Positions 1 through 8,666 of a stretch of DNA of 64,000 nt are shown one piece after another (within the stretch, counting starts at the first letter, position 1; each line of letters starts with the position of its first letter). This DNA is from an uncultured bacterium (GTDB lineage: Bacteria; Bacteroidota; Bacteroidia; Bacteroidales; Bacteroidaceae). Location: contig CAMHUC010000012.1 in the NCBI GenBank assembly GCA_946188155.1, forward strand, positions 1 through 64,000. Reading direction: 5' to 3'. The notes below the pieces were generated by a model. The model did no database searches. It saw only the letters and a list, made by a program, of their open reading frames with translations, and was not told the origin of the DNA. The translations under genes and the position numbers were made by a program.

Positions 1-749
1 CGGGGCTTTGAATAGCCCCCGGAAAGTGAACGGGTATGGGGCGGATTACGCACACGAACATTTGCTTTTTTATCGTTCCATTTAAATTCGTATGCTTCTA
101 ACCGACCATTTACCTCTTCCAAGTAGTCAATTTCCTTTTGCTGTTGGGTGCGCCAGAACCAGTATTGTGCAATGCTGCCATAGTAAGAGTTGCGTTTTAT
201 GCGTTCGGCAATAACGAAGTTCTCCCATAAGGCACCTGCATCAGTACGGTTCTCAATTTGGGCAAGATTGCCAATGAGAAGATTACGGATACCAAGATCC
301 CAGAAATAGATTTTGCGGCTGGCCTTCAGCTCATTTCGCAGATTACGCGAAAAACTGCCCAGACGGAAAACGATATAAGACTTTTCAAGGATGTCAACAT
401 AGCGTTCTACGGTCTTGGAGTCTAATCCAACAAGTTGGGCTATCTCATTATAACTTACCTGACTGCCTATTTGGAAGGCCAAAGCCTTCAACAAGCGCAC
501 AATCTTGTCGGGTTTGTTGATGCTCTCAAAAGATAATATATCTTTATAAAGAAAACTGTCTGACAATTCCTTGAGTATAACAGGCTCGTTGCCGGGATTG
601 CTGACAACCTCGGGATAGTAACCATAAATCATCCTGTGAGGGATGAGACGGAGTTCTTCCAAGAGATTGGTATGGGAAACCATCTCGTTGAAAGAAACAG
701 GATACATGCGGAATTCACGCTTTCGTCCTGCCAGAGACTCGTTGACCAT
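1..749 (-). pseudogene. 5'-truncated ATPase of the DUF4143 type, running off the left edge
   Basis: The minus-strand frame reads the C-terminal two thirds of a DUF4143-type ATP-binding protein. Visible landmarks are ESLAGRKREF, YPVSFNEM, the SYNEIAQLVGLDSKTVERYV helix-turn-helix-like stretch, YFWDLGIRNLLIG and a late KEIDYLEE nuclease-like motif. Family members are usually near 380-400 residues and begin with an AAA domain with a Walker A site; that half is absent. The frame stays open upstream to an in-frame stop near 840, but no P-loop is found there. The first usable ATG is at 749. The stop lies beyond position 1. It is either a decayed gene or a short C-terminal-only protein driven by the promoter-like box at 769-776; decay seems more likely. 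Confidence 0.6.
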
Positions 750-768
750 GTAATCTGTTATTTGGTTG

Positions 769-776
769 CAAAGATA
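769..776 (-). promoter_or_regulatory. -7 box TATCTTTG ahead of the DUF4143 remnant
   Basis: The minus strand reads TATCTTTGCAACC about 20 bases before the ATG at 749. The same bases are also codons of the open frame, so the box may be coincidental. Confidence 0.35.
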
Positions 777-977
777 ACGATAATCTGATTCAAATCCAAA
801 AATATTAAGGGATTTTAGGATTTGATTCCAAAAATCTTAATGTTTGGGGGCTGCATCAGATTCACTATTCAAGAGTCTTTAGGGACTTAGGAATTTAGGA
901 ATAAGGGAATGTGCGCCTGCGGCGCTGGAGGAAGAAGGAACATAAATCTTTCAGAAATCTGACATAAATATAGGAAT

Positions 978-1526
978 ATGAATGTTATAAAAACGGGCAT
1001 TGATGGCGTGTTGATCATAGAGCCTCGGGTGTTTGAGGATGCACGGGGCTACTTCTTTGAGTCGTTCTCGCAGAGGGAGTTCGACGAGAAAGTGGGGAGA
1101 GTGGTGTTCGTACAGGACAATGAGAGCAGATCGAGCTATGGCGTGATGAGGGGGCTGCACTTCCAGCGGCCTCCGTTCACTCAGAGCAAGCTGGTGAGGT
1201 GCGTCAGGGGCGCCGTGCTCGACGTGGCGGTGGACATCCGGAAGGATAGTCCTACCTACGGACAGCATGTGGCGGCGGAGCTGACGGAGGATAACCATCG
1301 GCAGTTCTTCATCCCCAAGGGATTCGCCCACGGCTTTGCCGTGCTGAGCGAGACGGCGGTGTTCCAGTACAAGTGCGACGAGTTCTATCATCCTGAGGCC
1401 GACGGGGGGATCTCGATATTGGACGAGAGTCTCGGCATCGACTGGCAGATACCGGCTGAGAAGGCAATCCTGTCAGAGAAGGACACCAAGCATCCGCTGC
1501 TGAGGGATTTTGATTCGCCCTTCTGA
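978..1526 (+). CDS. rfbC: dTDP-4-dehydrorhamnose 3,5-epimerase
   Basis: This 182-residue protein has the expected length for RmlC, the cupin enzyme that epimerises dTDP-4-keto-6-deoxyglucose at C3 and C5 on the way to dTDP-rhamnose. Visible family marks are YFFESFSQREFDEKVG, the catalytic-His motif RGLHFQ, KGFAHGFAVLSE and the C-terminal DESLGIDW. The ATG at 978 is followed directly by the usual N-terminal strand. No rfbA, rfbB or rfbD is in the window, so the partner genes must lie elsewhere. It is followed by glf on the same strand about 250 bases on, consistent with a surface-polysaccharide sugar-nucleotide locus. Confidence 0.93.
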   Translation: MNVIKTGIDGVLIIEPRVFEDARGYFFESFSQREFDEKVGRVVFVQDNESRSSYGVMRGLHFQRPPFTQSKLVRCVRGAVLDVAVDIRKDSPTYGQHVAAELTEDNHRQFFIPKGFAHGFAVLSETAVFQYKCDEFYHPEADGGISILDESLGIDWQIPAEKAILSEKDTKHPLLRDFDSPF

Positions 1527-1587
1527 GAGGAACATAACCTGAATGATTCATGGAAATTCTGTTGAATAGCGTTTGGCTTTGTTTTAA

Positions 1588-1661
1588 CACGAATGACCAC
1601 GAATGGCCACGAATGAATCATAAATTTGTGAAAAATTCGTGGGCATTTATGGTAATTCGTG
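1588..1661. repeat. Imperfect inverted repeat rich in CACGAAT words
   Basis: A 21-base left arm starting CACGAATGACC pairs with the right arm ending GGTAATTCGTG, with about four mismatches. It lies between rfbC and glf. Similar ACGAATT words occur near 14540, 36200 and 56230-56450. Confidence 0.5.
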
Positions 1662-1782
1662 TAAAAAGAAATGCTTACCATCATAGGATTATATGTCTAT
1701 GAATAATTCAAGATAAAACTTTTATAGGTAAGGGGTGAGTGGTGAGAGAATACATCATGCGCTCCCAAATTCAATAGCAAAG

Positions 1783-2970
1783 ATGAAGAAATATGATTAT
1801 CTGATAGTGGGCTCGGGACTGTTCGGGGCCACGTTTGCCTATCGGGCGAAACAGATGAGCAAGAGGTGCCTGGTGATTGACAAGCGCTCGCATCTGGGCG
1901 GTAACGTGTATTGCGAGAACATAGAGGGAATCAACGTACACAAGTATGGGGCGCATATCTTCCACACGAACAGCAGGGAGGTGTGGGAGTTCGTGAACTC
2001 GATAGTGGAGTTCAACCGCTATACGAACTCGCCGATAGCGAACTATCGGGGGAAGCAGTACAACCTGCCGTTCAACATGAACACGTTCTACCAGATGTGG
2101 GGCGTGCTGACGCCTGAGGAGGCCAAGGCGAAGATCGACGAGCAGAAAGCTGAGGCTGTTGCAGCTATGAAGGCTGCGGGCGTCACTGAGCCTCGGAATC
2201 TGGAAGAGCAGGCGCTGATGTTGATAGGGCGTGATATCTATGAGGCGCTGATCAAGGGCTATACGGAGAAACAGTGGGGCAGGAAGTGTACGGAGCTGCC
2301 GGCATTTATCATCAAACGACTGCCCGTCAGGTTTGTGCATGACAACAACTACTTTAACGACCGCTATCAGGGTATTCCCATCGGTGGGTACAACAAACTG
2401 ATCGACGGGTTGCTGGAGGGCGTGGAGACTCGCACGGATACAGACTTCTTTAAAGGTCACACAGAAATCACAGATGACGCTAAAGGTCGGATGGATCTCA
2501 CAGATGGGAAGCCGCTGCGCGACTGTTGGCAGGAGGTGGCGGAGAAGTTGCTTTATACGGGGGCTATTGACGAGTACTTCGGCTATCGGCTGGGGCGTCT
2601 GGACTGGCGCACGGTGTCGTTTGAGGAGGAGATACTCGACACGCCCAACTATCAGGGCAACGCCGTGATGAACTATACTGAGGCCGAGGTGCCCTATACC
2701 CGTGTCATCGAGCACAAGCACTTCGAGATGTTCGGCCAGGAGGTGTACGACAGCAAGAAGACGGTTATCAGCCGTGAGTACTCTACGGAGTATAAGGATG
2801 GCATGGAGCCTTACTATACGGTGAACGACGAGCGCAACAACCGTCTGGCCGGCCAATACCGGGAACTGGCTGCACAGGAAAAGGACGTCATCTTTGGCGG
2901 ACGGCTGGCAGAATACAAGTACTACGACATGGCACCGATAGTGGAGAAGGTGCTGGGGATGACAGTCTAA
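1783..2970 (+). CDS. glf: UDP-galactopyranose mutase
   Basis: A flavoprotein of 395 residues that interconverts UDP-galactopyranose and UDP-galactofuranose, supplying Galf for surface glycans. The N-terminus MKKYDYLIVGSGLFGA carries the FAD-binding GxGxxG; later come HLGGNVYCENIEG, KYGAHIFHTN and the C-terminal VIFGGRLAEYKYYDM typical of GLF. An in-frame ATG at 1735 would add 16 residues without family similarity, so the start at 1783 is preferred. Its last bases (2967-2970) overlap the end of the convergent sugar transferase gene. A charged insertion around residues 235-255 (KGHTEITDDAKGRMDL) is less conserved. Confidence 0.95.
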   Translation: MKKYDYLIVGSGLFGATFAYRAKQMSKRCLVIDKRSHLGGNVYCENIEGINVHKYGAHIFHTNSREVWEFVNSIVEFNRYTNSPIANYRGKQYNLPFNMNTFYQMWGVLTPEEAKAKIDEQKAEAVAAMKAAGVTEPRNLEEQALMLIGRDIYEALIKGYTEKQWGRKCTELPAFIIKRLPVRFVHDNNYFNDRYQGIPIGGYNKLIDGLLEGVETRTDTDFFKGHTEITDDAKGRMDLTDGKPLRDCWQEVAEKLLYTGAIDEYFGYRLGRLDWRTVSFEEEILDTPNYQGNAVMNYTEAEVPYTRVIEHKHFEMFGQEVYDSKKTVISREYSTEYKDGMEPYYTVNDERNNRLAGQYRELAAQEKDVIFGGRLAEYKYYDMAPIVEKVLGMTV

Positions 2971-4382
2971 TACGCCTTCTTGTCGTGGATGAAGATGGTC
3001 TTGGCGGTCATCCAGATGATGCGGATGTCGAGCCAGATGGTCCAGTGCTCCATATACCAGATGTCGCGCTTGACGCGGCCCTCCATCTGCCAAACCTCCT
3101 TGGTCTCTCCACGGAAGCCCGTGACCTGGGCCCAGCCGGTGACACCAGGCTTGACGAAGTGGCGCACCATGTACTTGTCGATGAGCTGGGAGTACTGCTC
3201 GGTGTGGAGCAGCATGTGGGGACGGGGGCCAACGATGGACATGTCGCCCCGGAGGACGTTCCAGAACTGAGGCAGCTCGTCGATGTTGGACTTACGCATG
3301 AAATTGCCAAAGGGGTATTTGCGTGGGTCGTCGGCTGTGGCCTGCAACCTGTCGGCATCGGCATTGACGTGCATGGAGCGGAACTTATACATCATGAACT
3401 CCTTGCCGTCGAGACCAGTACGGGCCTGAGTGAAGAACAGCGGACCTGGGCTCTGGATCTTAATGATGAGCCAGATGATGGGCAGCAGGGGCAGCACGCA
3501 GATGAGGAGGACGGACGACACAAGGATGTCGAAGGTGCGCTTGATGACCTTGTTGACAGGATTCTGAAGGGGGTTCTCGTAAGTGGTGAAGATCTCGATG
3601 TCGTCGAGCAATTCACGCTTGAGGTCAATGCCCAGTGTCTCAACGGATACAGGTACATAGTAGAAACGGATGACGTTCTTGTCGCAGTAGTTGGAAATCT
3701 TGCGGATAGTGTCACGATCTCTTCTGGAGAGGCAGACGTAAAGCTCGTCGGCAGCAACCGGGTTGGAGTCTGTTGCCAACATGTTCATGAAATCGTTCAT
3801 CGTACCTAAGTGCTTCAGCGTGACATTTTCAGGAATGTCCTCCATCTCCTTGTCGGCATAGTATCCGCCAATCTTATATCCCTTTGAAGCATCGTCGATA
3901 AGACGGTCGTAGACATTGAGTAGTTCAGAATCGGCTCCGACGAAAATCGCCATTCGGGTATTGCGCCCCGTCTGGCGATATTTTTTTATGATACATCGCT
4001 CGATGTAGCGGGCTAACAGGAGGTTGGTACCATACGCAATACCGAATACCATTAGCTGGATGCCAACTCTCGTGTTATGCAGGCTGATGCCCTTCATCAT
4101 CAAATAGGCCACTAAGATGGTGACGGAGACGAGGCCCGTGACGCGTCGGATAATGTCGCCTACTGATACTAAGCGCATGTGGACGATGGGCGACCAGTAG
4201 ACGTGGCCTATGACCAGTGCAAAATTGACGGTGACGATGAAGAGTCTGATTTTTGCTCCTTCCCATCCCGACATCAGTGGGAAATAAGTGGCGAACATCA
4301 ATAGAAGGGCGTTGAGTATCAGGAAGTCGCCCAGGATGACCAGATCCTTAATCAGGTTATTAGTATGAGTGTTTGATCGCAT
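2967..4382 (-). CDS. Undecaprenyl-phosphate sugar phosphotransferase (WcaJ/WbaP type)
   Basis: A 471-residue membrane protein likely to start repeat-unit assembly by moving a sugar-1-phosphate from a UDP-sugar to undecaprenyl phosphate. The first 120 residues hold four or five hydrophobic segments, followed by a Rossmann-like middle part and a C-terminal bacterial sugar transferase domain from about residue 278. Seen there are KRTFDILVSSVLL, the SPGPLFFTQARTG loop, YKFRSMH, SNIDELPQFWNVLRGDMS and VGPRPH. It lies downstream of the 4407 and 5510 genes on the same strand with a 24-base gap, suggesting one transcript for polysaccharide genes. The sugar specificity cannot be read from sequence alone. 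Confidence 0.9.
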   Translation of the reverse strand: MRSNTHTNNLIKDLVILGDFLILNALLLMFATYFPLMSGWEGAKIRLFIVTVNFALVIGHVYWSPIVHMRLVSVGDIIRRVTGLVSVTILVAYLMMKGISLHNTRVGIQLMVFGIAYGTNLLLARYIERCIIKKYRQTGRNTRMAIFVGADSELLNVYDRLIDDASKGYKIGGYYADKEMEDIPENVTLKHLGTMNDFMNMLATDSNPVAADELYVCLSRRDRDTIRKISNYCDKNVIRFYYVPVSVETLGIDLKRELLDDIEIFTTYENPLQNPVNKVIKRTFDILVSSVLLICVLPLLPIIWLIIKIQSPGPLFFTQARTGLDGKEFMMYKFRSMHVNADADRLQATADDPRKYPFGNFMRKSNIDELPQFWNVLRGDMSIVGPRPHMLLHTEQYSQLIDKYMVRHFVKPGVTGWAQVTGFRGETKEVWQMEGRVKRDIWYMEHWTIWLDIRIIWMTAKTIFIHDKKAY

Positions 4383-4406
4383 GATAAACCGAATTAAGTA
4401 ATGAAT

Positions 4407-5513
4407 TTAATTTTTATGATGTATCTTTTTCCAGAGGAAGAACCAAGTGCGGAGTATAGGCTCCGACAAGGCCTCCGCCGGATAGCTCGTAACAAAGTGA
4501 AGATTGCGGCGGGTCATTCGGACATATCTGTTCCATTTCGTCTCGTGCTCTGTGTCGCCGAAGCGTGAGTCGTAGTGGCCGAAGTTGCCGCTCTGTAGTA
4601 TCTCCGACAACAGGTATGCTCCGGCTTTCTGGTCAGACTCGACGATGCAAAGGCTTTCCTCAAGTCCGAATACGGTCTGGAGCACATACATCACGGCACC
4701 GGCAAATTCATACATGCTCAGCTGCTTCAGTATTTGCCGGTCTTTTGTATTCTGCTCCGGGGTGAAACCGCCTTTGAGCACGAAATAGTAGTCCATCAGC
4801 TGGCGCAGCCCTATGCCTTCAGAGAACAGGTGCTTGTAGATATGCGACAGTATGAAAATCCGGTTGAAAGAGACGGTGGGGGCACAGATATTGCCGGCGC
4901 CATCAGGCAGTGCAATCATGTTCGAGAATTGGGTGCTGGCCTCTTTGCGGAACCAATGCTGTAGGCGCCTGTTGGCCCAGGGAGCATACATGTATGACGG
5001 CGTGAAGTGGACTTCTACCTCCGTGTCCTTGAATACGGGAAAGTCGATGTGGATATAGCGCTGCCGCTGTCCGGGGGTGATGCGGTTTACATAGTCGATG
5101 ATTTGCTGCTGTTCGGCGTTGATCCAGATGTCGATGTCGCCGGAAGTCCTGGAGTAAGGGTCAGGATAGAAGCAGGCAACACCCTGCCCCTTCAGGATGC
5201 ACCCCTCGAACCCATCCTGCCGGAAACGATTGTATAGTGTAACGGCATTGGTATTCATCGTCTTATTCCTGCTTCGGAGACGCTCGGCGTGCATGTACCA
5301 TTTCAGCAGCAGTTGCTTCTCGGGCAGTCTTACCTTGGCTAATGACAGTCGCTTCAGTCTTTCTATGCCATGAAAGAGTACGCCGACAAGTGTCTGCCTG
5401 ATGGCGAAATCGTACATGGCCTCCCAGTCCAAATCGTCAGTTGACTTGAACTGGGTGACATTGTCATCAATGGAAAACCTTACAAACTCAAATATCGTAT
5501 CTATCTTCATCAC
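4407..5513 (-). CDS. Nucleotidyltransferase-fold protein (PF14907 type), copy 1
   Basis: A 368-residue protein of the uncharacterised nucleotidyltransferase family. Motifs seen are ILKGQGVACFYPDP, SGDIDIW (paired acidic residues expected to bind metal), VEVHFTPSYM, ANRRLQHWFRKE, EGIGLRQLMDYYFVL and GNFGHYDSRFGD. The same set appears in the gene at 38360-39454, making the two clear paralogues. It overlaps the 5510 glycosyltransferase by four bases and precedes the sugar transferase, so it is translated as part of the polysaccharide operon. The substrate is unknown; family members occur both in glycan loci and in peptide-modification loci. Confidence 0.75.
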   Translation of the reverse strand: MMKIDTIFEFVRFSIDDNVTQFKSTDDLDWEAMYDFAIRQTLVGVLFHGIERLKRLSLAKVRLPEKQLLLKWYMHAERLRSRNKTMNTNAVTLYNRFRQDGFEGCILKGQGVACFYPDPYSRTSGDIDIWINAEQQQIIDYVNRITPGQRQRYIHIDFPVFKDTEVEVHFTPSYMYAPWANRRLQHWFRKEASTQFSNMIALPDGAGNICAPTVSFNRIFILSHIYKHLFSEGIGLRQLMDYYFVLKGGFTPEQNTKDRQILKQLSMYEFAGAVMYVLQTVFGLEESLCIVESDQKAGAYLLSEILQSGNFGHYDSRFGDTEHETKWNRYVRMTRRNLHFVTSYPAEALSEPILRTWFFLWKKIHHKN

Positions 5514-6268
5514 TCTTTGTTGTCAAACGGGTTATTATACAGGCCCAACACCTGACGGCCGAAGTACCAGAAGAACTTCATGTCGTCAACGAAGTAACGG
5601 CGGAACAGGCGGCGGGGCTCTCGGCAGAAGCGGTAGAACCACTCCAGACAGAGCTTCTGCCAGACGGCGGGGGCTCTCTTGACATTACCTGCCTCGAAGT
5701 CGATAGTGGCACCGAGGGCCATCCAGATTCTGACGCCGGGCATGAGGTGCTTGTGGGCATAGATCCACTTCTCCTGCTTGGGGCAGCCCACACAGACGGG
5801 TACTACCGTGGCCCCGGAGGCGTTGACCATACTGACGATGGAGTCATTCTCCTCTTCGTTGGTCTCAAAGCCGTAGGAGGGCGAATAGGCACCAACCACT
5901 ATCTGCCGACCTACTCTGCGATTGATGTTGTCCATGGCCCTTTGGGCTACGTCGCCAAGTCCTCCCAAGAGGAATATCCGGCAGTCGGGGTCATCCTTAT
6001 GGAAGGCGTAGAAGGCCGGAAAGAAACTGCTGCCTGGGATGGCCTGTGGCAGGCTCTCGGGTAACAGCTTGGTGAACAGGTAGAGCAGGCGGCTGTCGCA
6101 GATGACCCACTCCGTCTGCCGATAGAGTTCGTAGAGCTCACGGTCGGACTGCAGCTTCACCAGATGGTCGATATTAGGAGTGACTACAACACCCTGCCGC
6201 AGCTCTTCGAGGAGCCTCTCCTGTGTGGCTGCAACTAGTTCGGTGTTCAGTATCCGTATTCTCTCCAT
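5510..6268 (-). CDS. WecG/TagA/CpsF family glycosyltransferase
   Basis: A 252-residue GT26-type enzyme, the class that adds N-acetylmannosamine or its uronate to a lipid-linked GlcNAc. Visible marks are VVTPNIDHLVKLQSD, the IFLLGG loop near residue 100, VVGAYSPSYGF, the VCVGCPKQEKWI motif and GVRIWMALGATIDFEAGNVKRAP. Length matches the family. The ATG at 6268 opens directly on the conserved N-terminus. It is the first gene of a minus-strand run that continues through the nucleotidyltransferase and the lipid-sugar transferase. No clear -7 box was found directly ahead of it. The donor and acceptor sugars are not determined. Confidence 0.88.
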   Translation of the reverse strand: MERIRILNTELVAATQERLLEELRQGVVVTPNIDHLVKLQSDRELYELYRQTEWVICDSRLLYLFTKLLPESLPQAIPGSSFFPAFYAFHKDDPDCRIFLLGGLGDVAQRAMDNINRRVGRQIVVGAYSPSYGFETNEEENDSIVSMVNASGATVVPVCVGCPKQEKWIYAHKHLMPGVRIWMALGATIDFEAGNVKRAPAVWQKLCLEWFYRFCREPRRLFRRYFVDDMKFFWYFGRQVLGLYNNPFDNKE

Positions 6269-6354
6269 TCGGGGTGTAAAGTTACGACTAAAAGGTCAGA
6301 AAGCCAAATATTGCGGCGCATTTCTTCGTCTGCGGGCCGTTTCGTTGAGGTTGT

Positions 6355-7689
6355 CTACAGCAGTTCGGGCAATTGGAAGAGCCTGACGGCGTTGGAACCC
6401 TTGATGAGTATGTAGTAGCCTTCGGGCTGCTGCTCGGCGATGGCGGTTTTCACCTCCTCCACGTCATGGAATTTTTGGAACTGACAGGGGATGTCGCGGA
6501 AGTTGTCGCCCACGAGCCATACCTCGTCGAAGCCCGAAGCCTGGAGGTTGCCGACGAGTCGGCGGTGCTCGGCGTCGCTCTCTGTGCCCAGCTCGCCCAT
6601 CTGTCCGATGATGGCCATCTTGCGGGGTGCCTCCATCAGGCGGAAGTTGTCGAGTGCGGCTTCCATCGAGGTGGGGTTGGCGTTGTAGGCATCCACGATG
6701 AGGTGGTTCTTCGCGGTGACGGTCATCTGTGATCGGTTGTTCGAGGGGACATAGTTCTCCAGGGCCTCGCAGATTTTCTTCCGTTCCACGCCGAAGTTGA
6801 TGCCCACGGCGATGGCGGCCAGCAGGTTGTCGATGTTGTAGGCACCGATGAGTTGGGTCTGCACCTTGTGCCACTTGGTAGAGCGCCCCTCCTCCTCGAG
6901 CACCATCAGCGGTTCGCGCCAGCGGAACTTGAGGAAAGGGGCACAGGCGATGACCTCGCCGCTGATGCACGTCTGCTGCTTCTCCGGGTCGGTGGAGTAG
7001 GGGGATAGCCATATCTCCTCGTCGTCGCCAATCTGGTCGACGAGGTATTCGTTGTCGGCATTGATGAAGATGAGGCCGTCCTGGCGGGTGCGGAGGAAGT
7101 CGTAGAGTTCGCACTTGGTCTTGATGACGCCCTCGAAGGAGCCGAAGCCCTGCAGATGGGCCTTGCCCACGTTGGTGATGAGGCCGCAGGTGGGCTCTGC
7201 CGTCTCGGCGAGTGTCTTGATGTCGCCGGGGTGGCTGGCCCCCATCTCGATGACGGCTATCTCGTGTTCACCGGTCAGGCGGAACAGCGTCTTAGGCACG
7301 CCCACGTCGTTGTTGAAGTTGCCCTGTGTGTAGAGCACGTTGTACTTCTGCCGCAGCACGGCGGCCACGAGTTCCTTGGTGGTGGTCTTGCCGTTGGTGC
7401 CTGTGATGCCAATCACGGGGATGTTGAACTGCCGGCGGTGCTCGCGGGCCAGGTCCTTGAAGGTCTGCAGACAGTCGTCGACGAGGATGCAGCGGCCGTC
7501 GGTGGCATATTCCGGATTGTCCACGATGGCGTATGCACAGCCTTTCTCCAAGGCAGAGAGGGCGAACTTGTTGCCGTCGAACGACTCGCCCTTGAGTGCG
7601 ATGAAGATGCTCCCCTCGGGGCAGTCGCGGCTGTCGGTAGTGATGCATGGGTGCTGCTGATACAGCTTGTATAGTTCCTTAATGTCCAT
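6355..7689 (-). CDS. murF: UDP-N-acetylmuramoyl-tripeptide--D-alanyl-D-alanine ligase
   Basis: This cytoplasmic Mur ligase of 444 residues joins D-Ala-D-Ala to UDP-MurNAc-tripeptide in peptidoglycan synthesis. The ATP-binding motif GITGTNGKTTTKE is at about residues 94-106, ahead of NFNNDVGVPKTLF, EMGASHPGDI, TNVGKAHLQGFGS and the C-terminal domain motif DAYNANPTSM. Full length for the family. It stands apart from other mur genes; ddl, which supplies D-Ala-D-Ala, is 13 kb away on the other strand. A -7 box lies 20 bases before the ATG at 7689. Confidence 0.96.
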   Translation of the reverse strand: MDIKELYKLYQQHPCITTDSRDCPEGSIFIALKGESFDGNKFALSALEKGCAYAIVDNPEYATDGRCILVDDCLQTFKDLAREHRRQFNIPVIGITGTNGKTTTKELVAAVLRQKYNVLYTQGNFNNDVGVPKTLFRLTGEHEIAVIEMGASHPGDIKTLAETAEPTCGLITNVGKAHLQGFGSFEGVIKTKCELYDFLRTRQDGLIFINADNEYLVDQIGDDEEIWLSPYSTDPEKQQTCISGEVIACAPFLKFRWREPLMVLEEEGRSTKWHKVQTQLIGAYNIDNLLAAIAVGINFGVERKKICEALENYVPSNNRSQMTVTAKNHLIVDAYNANPTSMEAALDNFRLMEAPRKMAIIGQMGELGTESDAEHRRLVGNLQASGFDEVWLVGDNFRDIPCQFQKFHDVEEVKTAIAEQQPEGYYILIKGSNAVRLFQLPELL

Positions 7690-7708
7690 AATCCTTGTAA
7701 TTTTGGTG

Positions 7709-7716
7709 CAAAGATA
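7709..7716 (-). promoter_or_regulatory. -7 box TATCTTTG for murF
   Basis: The minus strand reads TATCTTTGCACC, ending 20 bases before the murF ATG. Confidence 0.7.
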
Positions 7717-7721
7717 ACCAA

Positions 7722-7804
7722 AAGTTAAGAGTTAAGAGTTAAGAATTAAGAAAAAATGTCTGATGGCGGCAAATTTTCTTAACTCTTAACTCTTAACTCT
7801 TAAT
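7722..7804. repeat. Inverted repeat made of AGTTAAG heptamers
   Basis: Four AGTTAAG-like units on the left and their reverse complements (CTTAACT) on the right enclose a spacer of about 35 bases. It lies between the divergent promoters of murF and folP and could act as a bidirectional insulator or a hairpin. Shorter runs of the same heptamer occur at 26459-26490. Confidence 0.6.
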
Positions 7805-7811
7805 TATTTCG

Positions 7812-7819
7812 TATCTTTG
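7812..7819 (+). promoter_or_regulatory. -7 box TATCTTTG for folP
   Basis: The box ends nine bases before the ATG at 7829, which leaves almost no leader and rules out the TTG at 7817 as start. Confidence 0.7.
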
Positions 7820-7828
7820 CGGTCGAAT

Positions 7829-8635
7829 ATGGACTATACGCTCAATATACACGGCCGACTGATGGACCTCTCTGAGCCTCAGGTGATGGGAATCCTCAAC
7901 GTGACGCCCGACTCCTTCTATGCCGCCAGTCGGCAGCAGACGGAGAGGGCCGTGGCCGAATGCTGTAACAGGATTGTGGCCGAGGGGGCCGCTATCATCG
8001 ATGTGGGTGCCTGCTCCACGCGCCCCGGTGCCGATGTGGTGTCGGTGGAAGAGGAGATGGAGCGGTTGCGCTTCGGGCTCGACATCGTTCGCCGTGAGCT
8101 GCCTTACAGTGCCGTGTCTGTTGACACCTTCCGCCCCGACGTGGCGCGCATGGCCGTTGAGGAGTTCGGGGCCGACATCATCAACGATGTGAGCGAGGGC
8201 AGCAGCGAGATGTTCCGCATGGCCTCGCGCCTGGGCGTACCTTATATATTAATGTCGCAGCAGCCCACTGTCGGCGACATGCTGCTGACTTTCGCCCGCA
8301 AGGTGCAGCAGCTTCGCGACCTGGGGGCTAAGGATATCATCCTCGACCCGGGCTTCGGCTTCGGCAAGACGCTGGAGCAGAACTATCAGGTGATGGCTGA
8401 GCTGGAACGGCTGCAGGTGATGGGGCTGCCGTTGCTGGTTGGTGTGTCGCGCAAGTCGATGATATACAAGCCACAGGGTTGTACGGCCAACGAAGCCCTT
8501 AACGGCACGACGGCCCTGAACGCCGTAGCCCTGATGAAAGGGGCCTCGATTCTCCGGGTCCACGATGTGCGGCAGGCTGTGGAGTGCGTCAGGCTGGTGG
8601 CTGCGACAAAGCCGCAGCCTACGCGGAACGGATGA
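7829..8635 (+). CDS. folP: Dihydropteroate synthase
   Basis: A 268-residue TIM-barrel enzyme that condenses p-aminobenzoate with dihydropterin pyrophosphate, the sulfonamide target. Seen are MGILNVTPDSFY, DVGACSTRPGADVV, SVDTFRPDVARMA, ILDPGFGFGKT and GVSRKSMIY, in the expected order. The ATG at 7829 is chosen because the promoter box overlaps the upstream TTG. It is followed after 31 bases by cdaA, a pairing commonly seen in Bacteroidetes. Three other folate-cycle genes (folE, folB, folA) are scattered through the window rather than clustered. Confidence 0.95.
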   Translation: MDYTLNIHGRLMDLSEPQVMGILNVTPDSFYAASRQQTERAVAECCNRIVAEGAAIIDVGACSTRPGADVVSVEEEMERLRFGLDIVRRELPYSAVSVDTFRPDVARMAVEEFGADIINDVSEGSSEMFRMASRLGVPYILMSQQPTVGDMLLTFARKVQQLRDLGAKDIILDPGFGFGKTLEQNYQVMAELERLQVMGLPLLVGVSRKSMIYKPQGCTANEALNGTTALNAVALMKGASILRVHDVRQAVECVRLVAATKPQPTRNG

Positions 8636-8666
8636 TTATGATGAATTGTAAATAGTAAATAGCTCA

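Noticed and set aside
1771..3093. 440-codon frame antisense to glf
   Set aside because: Composition is His/Val/Leu-heavy without motifs, and glf is a clear flavoprotein with correct start and end.
2985..3809. 274-codon frame antisense to the sugar transferase gene
   Set aside because: No motif; the minus-strand gene has all family motifs.
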